A stretch of DNA of 64,000 nt from Terriglobia bacterium (GTDB lineage Bacteria > Acidobacteriota > Terriglobia > Terriglobales > Acidobacteriaceae): contig JAIQEY010000006.1 of assembly GCA_020073565.1 (NCBI GenBank), positions 62,001 to 126,000 of the forward strand. Reading direction: 5' to 3'. How positions within the stretch are numbered: the stretch's first letter is position 1; each line of letters begins with the position of its first letter. The position numbers and the translations under genes were made by a program. The notes under the pieces are model-generated. The model saw only the letters and a list, made by a program, of their open reading frames with translations, had not been told where the DNA came from and did no database searches. Shown piece after piece: positions 25,772 through 36,188 of this stretch.

Positions 25772-28309
25772 TCACTCGGTGCGAAGGGCCCGAATGGGTT
25801 CAAGCGAGGCTGCCCTGCGAGCGGGCAGGAGGGTGGCGATGAGAGCTGCGATGCTCAACACCAAGGTCGTGATCAGCAAAATGTCCGGGGCGTAGGGTTT
25901 CACTCCAAACAATTGGGTGGTCATCGCGCGGCCGGCCAGGATAGTTGCGGGAATGCCGATGGCCAACCCGATTCCGATCTGCAGAAACGCTCCGTGGAGC
26001 ACCAGCCGCAGGACATCCAGCCGGCCTGCGCCGAGCGCCATGCGGATTCCGATTTCGCTGGTGCGGCGCTCGACCGAATAAGCGGTGACGCCATAGAGGC
26101 CGACAGACGCCAGCACGAGCGCCAGCAAGCCGAACAAAGAAGTCAGTTTCGCGAGCATCGCCTGCTGGGCAAAGTTTCCGTCCACTTGAGTAGCGAAGCT
26201 CATAAAGTCAATCACGGCAAGATCGGGGTTCACCTGCGCGAGGGCGCGCCGGACCTGCGGCTCCAGCCCGGGCACGTTGCCCTGAGTCATCAGCACGATG
26301 GCGTTCAAGTAGTGTGAGACATCTTCGAACGCCTTAAATCGTGGTTGGTCATAGACGATCTGCTGGGTGGAGGACAGGAAAAAGGTCGGGGGGATCTCGC
26401 GGGTGGGCTCGCGGTATTGGGTATCCTCGGTGATGCCGACGATTTCGTAGGCGCCAGCGTATTTCTGATCCAGATTTCCGAAATGTTGTCCGATCGGATC
26501 CTCGTCTTTGAAGAACTTCTTCGCAAAAGTCTGGTTGACGACAGCGACGTTGCGCGAAGTGCCCGTGTCCTGCTCCGAGATGGCGCGGCCCTTCACAATC
26601 TTCGTGCCGATGGTCTCGAAGTAGCCTTCACTGACTCGCACCCAGGAGGCTACATTCTGATCACTATCGGGCGGAGGAGGGGCTTGCCCCTCGATGTAGA
26701 CGACCTCGTTCCAGTTGTCTCCCTCCATTGGACTGTACATGGCAAAACTGACCCGGCTCATGCCCGGGATCCCTGCCAGGGTATCGTGAAGCTGGCGGTA
26801 GAAAGCGGGGAGTCTTTCCGGCGTATATCCCGCCATCTGTGGGTCGATGTGCAAGATGTAGCGGTTGGCGGTCTCGAACCCGAAGTGCTGATGGTGCATG
26901 TTTTGCAAGCTCTGGACCAGCAATCCTGCAGCACACAACAGCACCAGCGAGAGCGCTGCCTGGATCACCACCAGGGATTTTTGGGTCCAGCCACTTGCAT
27001 GCGGCGTGGAACGGTGGGCGCCGCGCAAGGCATCGGCTGGATCGGTGTGGGCCGTCATCCAGGCAGGGGCAACCCCAAACACGATTCCGGTCAGCAGGGA
27101 AACAGCAAAGGTGAAACCTAGAACTGGCAACGAAGGCATCGGGTTGATCGCGACTGGGTTGTCTTGGAACGCAAGGCGGAGGATGAGACGAGTGCCCCAA
27201 AACGCGAGGGCAACGCCCACGATGCCTCCGAACACAGCGAGCACGGTACTTTCGGTCAGCACTTGCACGACCTGCCGCGACCGGGATGCGCCGAGCGCGG
27301 TTCGGACGGACGTCTGCTGCCGACGAGTGGCCGCGCGCACCAGCATCAGGTTGGCCACGTTGGCACACGCAATCAACAGGACGAAGCCAGAGACCCACAG
27401 CAGAAGATGCAAGGCTGACTGATATTGGTCGCGCATCATCTGGACACCAGCGCCCCCGGGCGAAAGATGCAGGGTCTGCTTCGGTATCATCGCTTGCTCT
27501 CCGGGATTGAGCTTGCTGACCGGGCTTGAAAGCCACTGCTGTAACTCCAGTTGCAGATGGGTTTCAATGCTTTTCGGATCAGCACCCGGTGCCAGCCGGC
27601 CGATCAGATCCAGCCAGTCGGAAGTGGGGAAATCCAGAAGGGCGCCGGCGCGGTCAATCAGGGGTTCGTCTGCCAAGGGGATCCAGAAAGCGGGGATGCT
27701 CTCCATGCGGTCGCCGTAGAAGCCGGGAGGCGCGACGCCTACGACCGTGAAGGGTTGACCATTGAAAGTAAAGCTCGCACCGACGACCGAGGGGTCACGG
27801 CCGTACTTTTGTTGCCAGGTGGAATAACTCATGATCGCGACCGGATCGGCTCCCTTGCGATCGTCCTCTGCATGGAATACCCGCCCGGCGTAGGCACCGA
27901 TACCAAACATGGAAAAGTAGTTTCCGGCGACATACTGCATCCGTTGAGACTCGGCGGGCTGGTTGCTCCCGCTGCGGCGAACTCCCATCAAACTGCGCCC
28001 GGCCTGGAAGGCGGCGAGCTCGGTAAAACCGGCCGTTCCGTCGCGGAATGTCTTGTACTTGTCGTAGGAGAAAATCGACCAGTCATCCTGCAGACCGCCG
28101 TTGACGCAGCAGTTCTCGACGTCGCCGACGCGATAGAGTTCGCTGGGCTTGGCTACCGGCAAGGACTTCAGCAATACGGCGTGAACGAGCGTGAAGATGG
28201 CGGTGGTCGCGCCGATTCCCAGCGCAAGCGTCAGCACCGCCGTGGCCGTAAACCCGGGAGCGTGAGCGAACTGCCTCATTGCGTATCGGACATCTTCGGT
28301 GAATTGCAT
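25772..28309 (-). CDS. ADOP-type MacB/FtsX permease
   Basis: 845 residues. It starts with [20 protein letters not shown] and the membrane segment [23 protein letters not shown], the hallmark of acidobacterial duplicated orphan permeases. A MacB-type periplasmic core follows, then three FtsX helices near residue 290-410, a second core region and a final FtsX set ending [14 protein letters not shown] and [19 protein letters not shown]. No ATPase gene is adjacent, as is usual for ADOPs. The substrate is unknown. The family is strongly amplified in Acidobacteria and is good taxonomic evidence. Confidence 0.93.
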   Translation of the reverse strand: MQFTEDVRYAMRQFAHAPGFTATAVLTLALGIGATTAIFTLVHAVLLKSLPVAKPSELYRVGDVENCCVNGGLQDDWSIFSYDKYKTFRDGTAGFTELAAFQAGRSLMGVRRSGSNQPAESQRMQYVAGNYFSMFGIGAYAGRVFHAEDDRKGADPVAIMSYSTWQQKYGRDPSVVGASFTFNGQPFTVVGVAPPGFYGDRMESIPAFWIPLADEPLIDRAGALLDFPTSDWLDLIGRLAPGADPKSIETHLQLELQQWLSSPVSKLNPGEQAMIPKQTLHLSPGGAGVQMMRDQYQSALHLLLWVSGFVLLIACANVANLMLVRAATRRQQTSVRTALGASRSRQVVQVLTESTVLAVFGGIVGVALAFWGTRLILRLAFQDNPVAINPMPSLPVLGFTFAVSLLTGIVFGVAPAWMTAHTDPADALRGAHRSTPHASGWTQKSLVVIQAALSLVLLCAAGLLVQSLQNMHHQHFGFETANRYILHIDPQMAGYTPERLPAFYRQLHDTLAGIPGMSRVSFAMYSPMEGDNWNEVVYIEGQAPPPPDSDQNVASWVRVSEGYFETIGTKIVKGRAISEQDTGTSRNVAVVNQTFAKKFFKDEDPIGQHFGNLDQKYAGAYEIVGITEDTQYREPTREIPPTFFLSSTQQIVYDQPRFKAFEDVSHYLNAIVLMTQGNVPGLEPQVRRALAQVNPDLAVIDFMSFATQVDGNFAQQAMLAKLTSLFGLLALVLASVGLYGVTAYSVERRTSEIGIRMALGAGRLDVLRLVLHGAFLQIGIGLAIGIPATILAGRAMTTQLFGVKPYAPDILLITTLVLSIAALIATLLPARRAASLEPIRALRTE

Positions 28310-28506
28310 TGTCCCTCCGGCTATCTGGTACGAATTGGCGTTACTGAATGTTCACGGGCCGCGGAGGTTCGACGGGTCTGACCGGCGGTTGGTGAGCAGG
28401 GGGACTAGCGCCCTGATGCGCATTCTGCGGGAACCCCAACTGCGCCACAGTCAAAGCCTTCGCGCCCAAACATCTCATCTCCGGGGTAGGGGCCCTTCGA
28501 CTCCGC

Positions 28507-28531
28507 AGGAATCTCGCTTTGCGAGATTCCT
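28507..28531. terminator. Perfect 11-bp hairpin between tpiA and the ADOP gene
   Basis: AGGAATCTCGC and GCGAGATTCCT pair around TTT. The element resembles the repeat after pqqD in its CTCGC core and flanking CGCTCAGGGTGACA. It lies 52 nt beyond the tpiA stop and may end or protect that transcript. The remaining gap (28310-28582) shows no gene. Confidence 0.5.
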
Positions 28532-28582
28532 GTTCCGCTCAGGGTGACAGGCGGTTAAGGGGTCAGACGGATGGAAACGGCT

Positions 28583-29328
<746 letters not shown>

Positions 29329-29332
<4 letters not shown>

Positions 29333-29937
29333 GAAGGACCTTTCTCGAAGATAACGGAATTCGCCGGTTGTTGCTGGGACAATTTTTCGGCTTCCCGGAC
29401 GAAGACCTGGCAGGTGGAAACATCGAAGAGCACGAAGCGGACGTGCTGCACATGCACACAGGTTGGCAGAGCTTCGGCGATGGTCTTGACGGCGACTTGG
29501 GCGGCTTCGTGCACTGGATAGCCGTAGGCTCCGGTCGAGATGGCTGGAAAGGCCAGGGATCGGATTGCGTGATCGTCGGCGAGCTGGATCGATTCGCGGT
29601 AGCAACGGGCTAACGTTTCAGCCTCGCGCTGCCGGCCTCCCCAATACACCGGGCCGACGGTGTGGATCACATGCTTGGCGGGCAAGCGGCCGCCGGTGGT
29701 CATGATGGCTTTGCCGGCGGGGAGAGTGCCGATGTTGGCCACGATTCGCTTGCACTCTTGCAGGATCGATGGGCCGCCGGCGCGGTGGATTGCTCCGTCG
29801 ACACCTCCACCGCCGAGCAGAGACGAGTTGGCGGCGTTGACGATGGCCTCCGTCGTTTCCTTGGTGATGTCGGCGGGGCCGGCGAGTTCGAGGGTTTTGC
29901 CGTCGGCGAAGGTTAGGCGAGCTGCGAAGTCGGACAT
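29329..29937 (-). CDS. Macrodomain protein (ADP-ribose/O-acetyl-ADP-ribose hydrolase-like)
   Basis: 202 residues. The macrodomain motifs are EAIVNAANSSLLGGGGVDGAIHRAGG and the later FPAISTGAYGYP. Enzymes of this class (YmdB/MacroD type) remove acetyl from O-acetyl-ADP-ribose or ADP-ribose from proteins; the conserved Asn and GGGGVDGAIH loop suggest an active enzyme. The C-terminal 30 residues exceed the usual domain. It is coupled to tpiA by a 4-nt overlap and sits 96 nt after pgk, an unusual partner for glycolytic genes. Confidence 0.88.
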
Positions 29938-29941
29938 AGCA

Positions 29942-29993
29942 GCCCCTTAAGGGGCAGTCGTTGAAATCTGCATTCGGCATCGCTAAAGCGATG
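29942..29993. repeat. Two palindromes between pgk and the macrodomain gene
   Basis: A perfect 14-bp palindrome GCCCCTTAAGGGGC (29942-29955) and CATCGCTAAAGCGATG (29978-29993) occupy the 96-nt spacer. They could form two RNA hairpins that partly separate pgk from the downstream pair. Confidence 0.55.
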
Positions 29994-30033
29994 TCCTGAT
30001 ACGAAGCCTGGCGGCGAAAACAAGCGCCAGCGC

Positions 30034-31245
<1,212 letters not shown>

Positions 31246-31324
31246 TAGGCACCTGTTGTGGTCGTTCGTCGTCTGCGGCGTTCTATCCCAACTGGGCCGA
31301 CATCACAGAATCTTGGCAGATTGC

Positions 31325-31402
31325 GGTGGCGGGCGAGGGCGCCCGCCACCACAGCCGGCGGGGCGCCGGCGCTACGCCACAGCCGGCGAGACGCCGGCGC
31401 TA
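31325..31402. repeat. Double palindromic repeat, GGCGGGCG family
   Basis: One full unit (ggcgggcgagggcgcccgcc, then gccggcggggcgccggcgct) is followed by a second half unit (gccggcgagacgccggcgct), each ending GCTAC. It fills the gap between gap and pgk, next to the gap stop at 31407. Confidence 0.7.
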
Positions 31403-31406
31403 CTGA

Positions 31407-32417
31407 CTACAGGCCTTTTGCTGCCATGTAGTTGATCAGGTCGCGGACGCGGCAGGAGTATCCCCACTCGTTGTCGTACCAGGAGATCACCTTCACGCAG
31501 TTGCCGCCGACCACCAGGGTCATGGGCGCGTCGACGATGGAGGAGCGAGCGTCGCCTTTGAAGTCGGACGAGACCAACTCGCCTTCCTCGAAACCCAGAT
31601 AGCCCTTCAGCGGGCCGGACTCGGAGGCCTTTTTCAGGGCGGCATTGACCTCTTCTTTAGTGGTCTTCTTTTCTACCCAGACGACGAGGTCGACGACCGA
31701 GACGTTGGGCGTGGGCACGCGCATGGCGAAGCCGTCGAGTTTTCCAGCCAGATCAGGGATGACGAGCTTGAGCGCCTTGGCTGCGCCGGTCGAGGTTGGG
31801 ATCATGTTGATCGCCGCCGCACGGGCACGCCGCAGGTCTTTGTGGGGGAAGTCGAGGATCACCTGATCGTTGGTATAGGAGTGGATGGTGGTCATTGTGC
31901 CGCTGACGATCTTGAAGGTGTCGTTAACGACCTTGGCGATCGGGGCAAGACAATTCGTGGTGCAGGAGGCGTTCGAGACGATGTGGTGCTTGGCGGGATC
32001 GTACTTGTCTTCGTTGACGCCGAGCACGAGGGTGACATCTTCGTTTTTCGCGGGAGCGGAAATGATGACTTTCTTCACGGGGCCGCGCAGATGTTTCTTG
32101 GCTTCGTTGGCATCGGTGAAGCGGCCGGTGGACTCGATCACGAGCTGTGCGCCGACGGACTCCCAGGGCAGGGCGGCGGGGTCTTTTTCCTTGAAGACCT
32201 TAATGGTCTTGCCGTCGACCGAGATGCTGTCCGGGCCGGCGGTGATCTTGTTGGGCAGGTTGCCGAGGATCGAGTCGTATTTGAGCAGGTGTGCGAGTGT
32301 CTTCGGATCGGTGAGATCGTTGACGGCGACGAATTCGAGGTTCTTGTCGGCGAGCGAGGTGCGAAGAACGTTGCGCCCGATGCGTCCGAAACCGTTAATG
32401 CCTACTTTGACAGCCAT
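31407..32417 (-). CDS. gap: Glyceraldehyde-3-phosphate dehydrogenase, type I
   Basis: 336 residues. It begins [19 protein letters not shown], the NAD-binding motif, and has the active-site SNASCTTNC with Cys152. It oxidises glyceraldehyde 3-phosphate to 1,3-bisphosphoglycerate. CGGAGGAAC precedes the ATG. It is the first gene of the glycolytic cluster on the minus strand. Confidence 0.97.
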   Translation of the reverse strand: MAVKVGINGFGRIGRNVLRTSLADKNLEFVAVNDLTDPKTLAHLLKYDSILGNLPNKITAGPDSISVDGKTIKVFKEKDPAALPWESVGAQLVIESTGRFTDANEAKKHLRGPVKKVIISAPAKNEDVTLVLGVNEDKYDPAKHHIVSNASCTTNCLAPIAKVVNDTFKIVSGTMTTIHSYTNDQVILDFPHKDLRRARAAAINMIPTSTGAAKALKLVIPDLAGKLDGFAMRVPTPNVSVVDLVVWVEKKTTKEEVNAALKKASESGPLKGYLGFEEGELVSSDFKGDARSSIVDAPMTLVVGGNCVKVISWYDNEWGYSCRVRDLINYMAAKGL

Positions 32418-32520
32418 TGTTCCTCCGATAAAAGGTTGGGGCTAAATAAGAAATCAGGGGCCCTGAGATAAGCTTCGATGGTAACAGGGTCGAGGAGTCA
32501 GCGTAAACGTCATGGGGCGG

Positions 32521-32590
32521 AATCAAACCACAAAGGACACGAAGTCACACGAAGGTAGGAAGTCAAGGGGTGGTCCTTCATGGTTTGATT
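32521..32590. terminator. Long inverted repeat after the PPOX gene
   Basis: AATCAAACCA and AAGGAC (32521-32538) pair with GTCCTT and TGGTTTGATT (32573-32590), with a 2-nt internal mismatch and a 34-nt loop. The right arm touches the stop codon of the PPOX gene at 32589. It probably ends that minus-strand transcript before gap. Confidence 0.5.
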
Positions 32591-32960
32591 AGCTCCGTGG
32601 AGCCGGAATAATTTCGACGTAGACGTCGGTGTTGCGCCATAGCAGAGGGACGCGGGCCAGCCAGTATTTTGCATTGATGAGGCGGCGTACTCTGGCGACC
32701 TCTTCGGGCGGCAGGATTCGTGCAGTTCCCGAGAATTCCGGGCCGGTGATTTTGCCGCGGATGGTGCAGGGCGCAAATTTCACCTGCGGGTTGTTGCGGA
32801 CACGCTTGTATTTCCATAACTTGCTGCTGGTCATGAAGTAGAGCTTGCCGTCGTCTTCGGCGAACCAGATGGGCGTGTAGACGGCAACGCCGTTTTTGCG
32901 GAAGGTTGCCAGGCTGATGTACCGCTGGCCTTGGATTTCGGGGGGAATCGCGGAAGTCAT
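32589..32960 (-). CDS. PPOX-class (pyridoxamine oxidase-like) flavin/F420-binding protein
   Basis: 123 residues of the split beta-barrel: GQRYISLATFRKNGVAVYTP, IWFAEDDGKLYFMTS and KYKRVRNNPQVKFAPCTIRGK match PPOX-class F420- or FMN-dependent reductases of the Rv2061c type. Such proteins reduce small quinone- or heme-related substrates. Cofactor choice cannot be read here. A single gene in its own unit. Confidence 0.82.
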   Translation of the reverse strand: MTSAIPPEIQGQRYISLATFRKNGVAVYTPIWFAEDDGKLYFMTSSKLWKYKRVRNNPQVKFAPCTIRGKITGPEFSGTARILPPEEVARVRRLINAKYWLARVPLLWRNTDVYVEIIPAPRS

Positions 32961-33076
32961 ACGATCATTCTAATAATTTCCTGGGTTTGTGGTGTTCTTG
33001 GAACCGAAATCAGGGTGGTTTTGTAAGACGAGGGTGCGTGCCCATACAATAGCTGCTCTATTTCATCGAGGCACGA

Positions 33077-34483
33077 ATGAGCGACAGTTGGAAGCGATGG
33101 GAGGGTCAGTTGGTCAGTGACAAGTTCCCGCTGCAGCGTTTGTTGGGTCGGTCCGAGCATGGAACTGTTTTTCTGGTCGACAAGAGCGCGGGCGGCAGGC
33201 CACAGACGGCCATCAAATTTGTTCCCGCAGCTTCGGTCGATGCGAATGAGCAGTTGCGGCAGTGGAAGGTGGCGGCCGATCTGGATCGTCCCAATGTGAT
33301 TCGCATTTTCGAATCGGGCCGGTGCGACCTGGGCGGCACTGAGTTTCTTTACGTGCTGACCGAGTATGCAGAAGAGGAGTTGTCGCAGATTCTTCCGGAG
33401 CGGGCGCTCACGGACCAGGAAGCGCGGCAGGTGCTGGATGCTGTCTTGAAGGGGTTGGCATACGTTCACGCCAAGGGTTTTGTGCATGGAGGCATAAAGC
33501 CCTCGAATATTCTGGCTGCCGGGGACGTGGTGAAAATATCGAGCGATTCACTTCGTGCCGCAGGGGCAGGGAAGCTGCGGCAGGGAGAGAAGAGTGCGTA
33601 CGACGCGCCGGAGACGGCGAGGGGTCAACTGGGGCCGCCGGCCGATGTGTGGTCGCTGGGCGTTACCCTGGTGGAAATGCTGACGCAGCGGTTGCCGGTT
33701 CTGGATTCCGAGGCGGGGAATGAAAGGGCTTTGCCCGATGGAATTCCGCAACCGTTTCGAGAGATCGTCGAAAACTGCCTGCAAATCGATCCTGCCAAGC
33801 GGTGGGCGGTGGCGGAGATTGCTGCTCGGCTGGACACTGGAAAGAGAGAAGCGCCTGGTGCCCAAGCGCTGCCCAGCGAACCTGCGGCGCGGGCCGGGAG
33901 GGAAGCAGGGGCAGCAGTCTTATCGTATGCAGGCGATCAGAAGACATCTGCGAAGTGGCCTTATGCGCTGGCGTTCGTTGCGGTGGTGGTGGTCGCGGCG
34001 GTCTTGGTTCTGAAGCCGAAGGCACCTGTCCCTTTTTCGGAGGCGCGGACAGGAGTGTCCGCGCTACATCCAGAGGCTGCGGGAAGCGGGGCTACCGAAG
34101 CTTCTTCTTCCGCACATGCCGAACCCGCGGAGGCGGGGTCCGATCAGGGTCGCAATGACGAGATGTTGACGAAACCTGGTACCCGCGGCGGTGTGGCGAC
34201 TCGGGTCATACCACGTGTATCGCCGGGTGCGCGGCATACGATCCGGGGCAAGATCCGAGTGCCTGTGAAAGTAGATGTGGATGCAGCAGGCAACGTCACA
34301 CAAGCGCGGCTGCAATCCGCCGTGGCGAGCGAGTATTTTGCGCGTCTTGCGCTGGAGGCGGCTCGGGGCTGGAAATTCAAGCCGGTGCGGGCCAATGGTC
34401 AAGCGGTCCCGAGCGAGTGGGTGGTGCGGTTTTATTTCAGTCGGGGTGGGACCGATGGCTCGGCGGAGCAAACTGCGCCATAG
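33077..34483 (+). CDS. Membrane pseudokinase fused to a TonB C-terminal domain
   Basis: 468 residues. Residues about 17-260 have the Ser/Thr kinase fold: Lys47 in TAIKF, the late YDAPE and the DVWSLGVTLVEM helix. The catalytic loop reads VHGGIKPSN instead of HRDxKPxN (positions 137-139), and the metal loop reads ISSDS instead of DFG (154-158), so catalysis is unlikely. A membrane helix spans 295-312. A Pro/Ala/Ser-rich linker leads to a TonB-C/AgmX-type domain at about 395-460 (VPVKVDVDAAGNVTQARLQS, ARGWKFKPVRANGQAVPSEW). Topology would put the pseudokinase inside and the TonB domain in the periplasm. Confidence 0.85.
   Translation: MSDSWKRWEGQLVSDKFPLQRLLGRSEHGTVFLVDKSAGGRPQTAIKFVPAASVDANEQLRQWKVAADLDRPNVIRIFESGRCDLGGTEFLYVLTEYAEEELSQILPERALTDQEARQVLDAVLKGLAYVHAKGFVHGGIKPSNILAAGDVVKISSDSLRAAGAGKLRQGEKSAYDAPETARGQLGPPADVWSLGVTLVEMLTQRLPVLDSEAGNERALPDGIPQPFREIVENCLQIDPAKRWAVAEIAARLDTGKREAPGAQALPSEPAARAGREAGAAVLSYAGDQKTSAKWPYALAFVAVVVVAAVLVLKPKAPVPFSEARTGVSALHPEAAGSGATEASSSAHAEPAEAGSDQGRNDEMLTKPGTRGGVATRVIPRVSPGARHTIRGKIRVPVKVDVDAAGNVTQARLQSAVASEYFARLALEAARGWKFKPVRANGQAVPSEWVVRFYFSRGGTDGSAEQTAP
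34045..34062 (+). repeat. Palindromic repeat embedded in the pseudokinase linker
   Basis: GCGGACA-GGAG-TGTCCGC followed by GCTACAT lies in frame inside the coding region, giving EARTGVSALHP in the linker. The ending GCTACA equals that of the intergenic GGCGGGCG-type repeats. Confidence 0.55.
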
Positions 34484-34486
34484 CGG

Positions 34487-35233
34487 TCAGGGCTTATTGG
34501 TGGTCATTTGGCGGCGCGCTTCTTCGCAGGCCTGCGCGGGGTCGCGGCCTGTGACTTGTTTGTACCATGCGGGATGGAAGGTCCACGCCCAGGCTTCGTT
34601 TACCGCGCCGCGCGTCATCGCCTGGAAAGTGCCGGGCTGGCCGAACGTGCTCTCGTAGATGTGGATGAAGATTCCCCCGAGCATGATGAGGGCAGAAATA
34701 TCGTGGATGACGTAGCTGATTGCGACCGGAATTCTCCCGAACGTCCGTGCGCCCGCCCACAAGATGATTCCGGTGATCAGGTAGGCGACGCAGCCGCCGA
34801 CAATCTCCCAGAACTGAATCTTCTGGCCGGCGTTGAAGAAGCCGGTGTCGGGCGGTTCCATTTTTGCTTCGCCGCTGACGATCTCTTTCATCTGCCGGAT
34901 CCAGTTGGAGTCGGCTGGGGTCCAGATCATTGGCTGGAGCCAGTTGAGAGCTTGTAGGCCGAAGAAGACTACGAAGCCCAGCCCAAACAAGGGATGCATG
35001 GCCCGAACCAGTTGCCCGCCTCCGAAGATCGGAGTGAACCAGCGAAAGAGCCACGGAAGGTAGATGCCGAAACCGGAGAACAGCGCGAGAAAGAAGAATA
35101 GCGCGACCATCCAGTGCAGGACGCGAGTGTACACGGGATGACGCAGCAACTCGCCTTGGTAGACGGTTGTCTGACCTACCTTCTCGAAGCTTTCGCGCGC
35201 TTTGTCGTCGAAGCGCTCCGCCGCGCTAGCCAT
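34487..35233 (-). CDS. Formate dehydrogenase gamma subunit (cytochrome b)
   Basis: 248 residues, four membrane helices and the conserved heme histidines: RHPVYTRVLHWMVALFFF, MHPLFGLGF and VIHDISALIMLGGIFIHIYES. It matches the cytochrome b556 subunit FdnI/FdoI that passes electrons from the beta subunit to quinone. The ATG at 35233 overlaps the end of the beta gene by 8 nt. The C-terminus FHPAWYKQVTG is typical. Last gene of the operon. Confidence 0.92.
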   Translation of the reverse strand: MASAAERFDDKARESFEKVGQTTVYQGELLRHPVYTRVLHWMVALFFFLALFSGFGIYLPWLFRWFTPIFGGGQLVRAMHPLFGLGFVVFFGLQALNWLQPMIWTPADSNWIRQMKEIVSGEAKMEPPDTGFFNAGQKIQFWEIVGGCVAYLITGIILWAGARTFGRIPVAISYVIHDISALIMLGGIFIHIYESTFGQPGTFQAMTRGAVNEAWAWTFHPAWYKQVTGRDPAQACEEARRQMTTNKP

Positions 35234-36122
35234 GGCGCTCCCCTTTCCTGGGCGGCTCGGGCTGTGCACGGCGGGGGCCTGACGTCACATAGTGCAGGCA
35301 GACGCCCAGCAATCCGAATAACGCGAATGTTCCCAGCACGGGCTTGAACAGCCATTTCCAGACCGTGTAGCTCCACGGGATCTGCGGATTCTTCGGCAGG
35401 TTGCCGTAGCGCTCTGGATCGGTAGCGTCGTGGAGCACATAGATCACGTGCGTTCCGCCCACGGATTGTGGATCGTACACACCAGCCTTCTCCATCCCGA
35501 AGTTCTCGCGCAGTTGCTTGGCGCGTTCTTCGGCGATGAATTTCATGTCGTCCTTGGAACCAAACTTCAGACAGCCGGTGGGACAGGCCTTGATGCACGC
35601 AGGTTCGAGGCCCTCGCCTACGCGGTCGGAGCAGAGTGTGCACTTGTACACTCGCTTGGTTTCCGCATTGAAACGCGGAATGTTGAACGGGCAGCCGGAG
35701 ACACAGAATTCGCAGCCGATGCAGTTTTCCTGGTTGAAGTCGACGATGCCGTTGGCGTACTTCACGATGGCGCCGTCGGCGGGGCAGGCCGCCAGGCAGC
35801 CGGGATCGGCACAGTGCATGCACTGGTCTTTCCGCATCAGCCACTGGATGGTGCCGTCTTCCTTCTGGTGCTCGTTGAACTTGATCAGGTTCCAGAAGTT
35901 CCAGCGCGTTTCCGGCATCGTCTGGTAAGTGTTGTCGAAGGTGGTCGGGCTGAACGGCATGTCGTTCCACTCGACACAGGCCACTTCGCAGGCTTTGCAG
36001 CCGATGCAGGTGGTGGTGTCGACCAGCTTGCAGACTTCGAGGTCGCGCTGCACGCCGTGGCCGGGCACCGGGCCGGGGTGGGCCGAGATCATTTCGACTT
36101 GGAGAGCTTTGCGATCTGCCAT
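35226..36122 (-). CDS. Formate dehydrogenase beta subunit (iron-sulfur)
   Basis: 298 residues with four ferredoxin-type Cys clusters: CIGCKACEVACVEW, CMHCADPGCLAACP, CIGCEFCVSGCPFN and CTLCSDRV...CIKACP, enough for four [4Fe-4S] centres. A C-terminal membrane helix (LFKPVLGTFALFGLLGVCLHYV) anchors it, as in FdnH/FdoH. It links the catalytic subunit to the cytochrome. It is 62 nt after the alpha gene, with a palindromic repeat in the gap. Confidence 0.94.
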   Translation of the reverse strand: MADRKALQVEMISAHPGPVPGHGVQRDLEVCKLVDTTTCIGCKACEVACVEWNDMPFSPTTFDNTYQTMPETRWNFWNLIKFNEHQKEDGTIQWLMRKDQCMHCADPGCLAACPADGAIVKYANGIVDFNQENCIGCEFCVSGCPFNIPRFNAETKRVYKCTLCSDRVGEGLEPACIKACPTGCLKFGSKDDMKFIAEERAKQLRENFGMEKAGVYDPQSVGGTHVIYVLHDATDPERYGNLPKNPQIPWSYTVWKWLFKPVLGTFALFGLLGVCLHYVTSGPRRAQPEPPRKGERHG

Positions 36123-36140
36123 CTTTAGCCCATCCTCATT

Positions 36141-36188
36141 GCGGCGGGCGAGTCGCCCGCCGGACAGCCGGCGAGTCGCCCGCGCTAC
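36141..36188. repeat. Palindromic repeat between fdh alpha and beta genes
   Basis: gcgggcgagtcgcccgccgg then agccggcgagtcgcccgcgc ending GCTACG. Same two-hairpin family as at 25723 and 31325. It overlaps the alpha-subunit stop codon (36185-36187), so it is transcribed within the operon. Confidence 0.7.

Noticed and set aside
35430..36128. Plus-strand frames of up to 232 residues opposite the formate dehydrogenase beta gene, and similar long antisense frames over pgk, gap and the GH3 gene.
   Set aside because: High-GC shadow frames opposite well-identified genes, with no recognisable domains or start signals.
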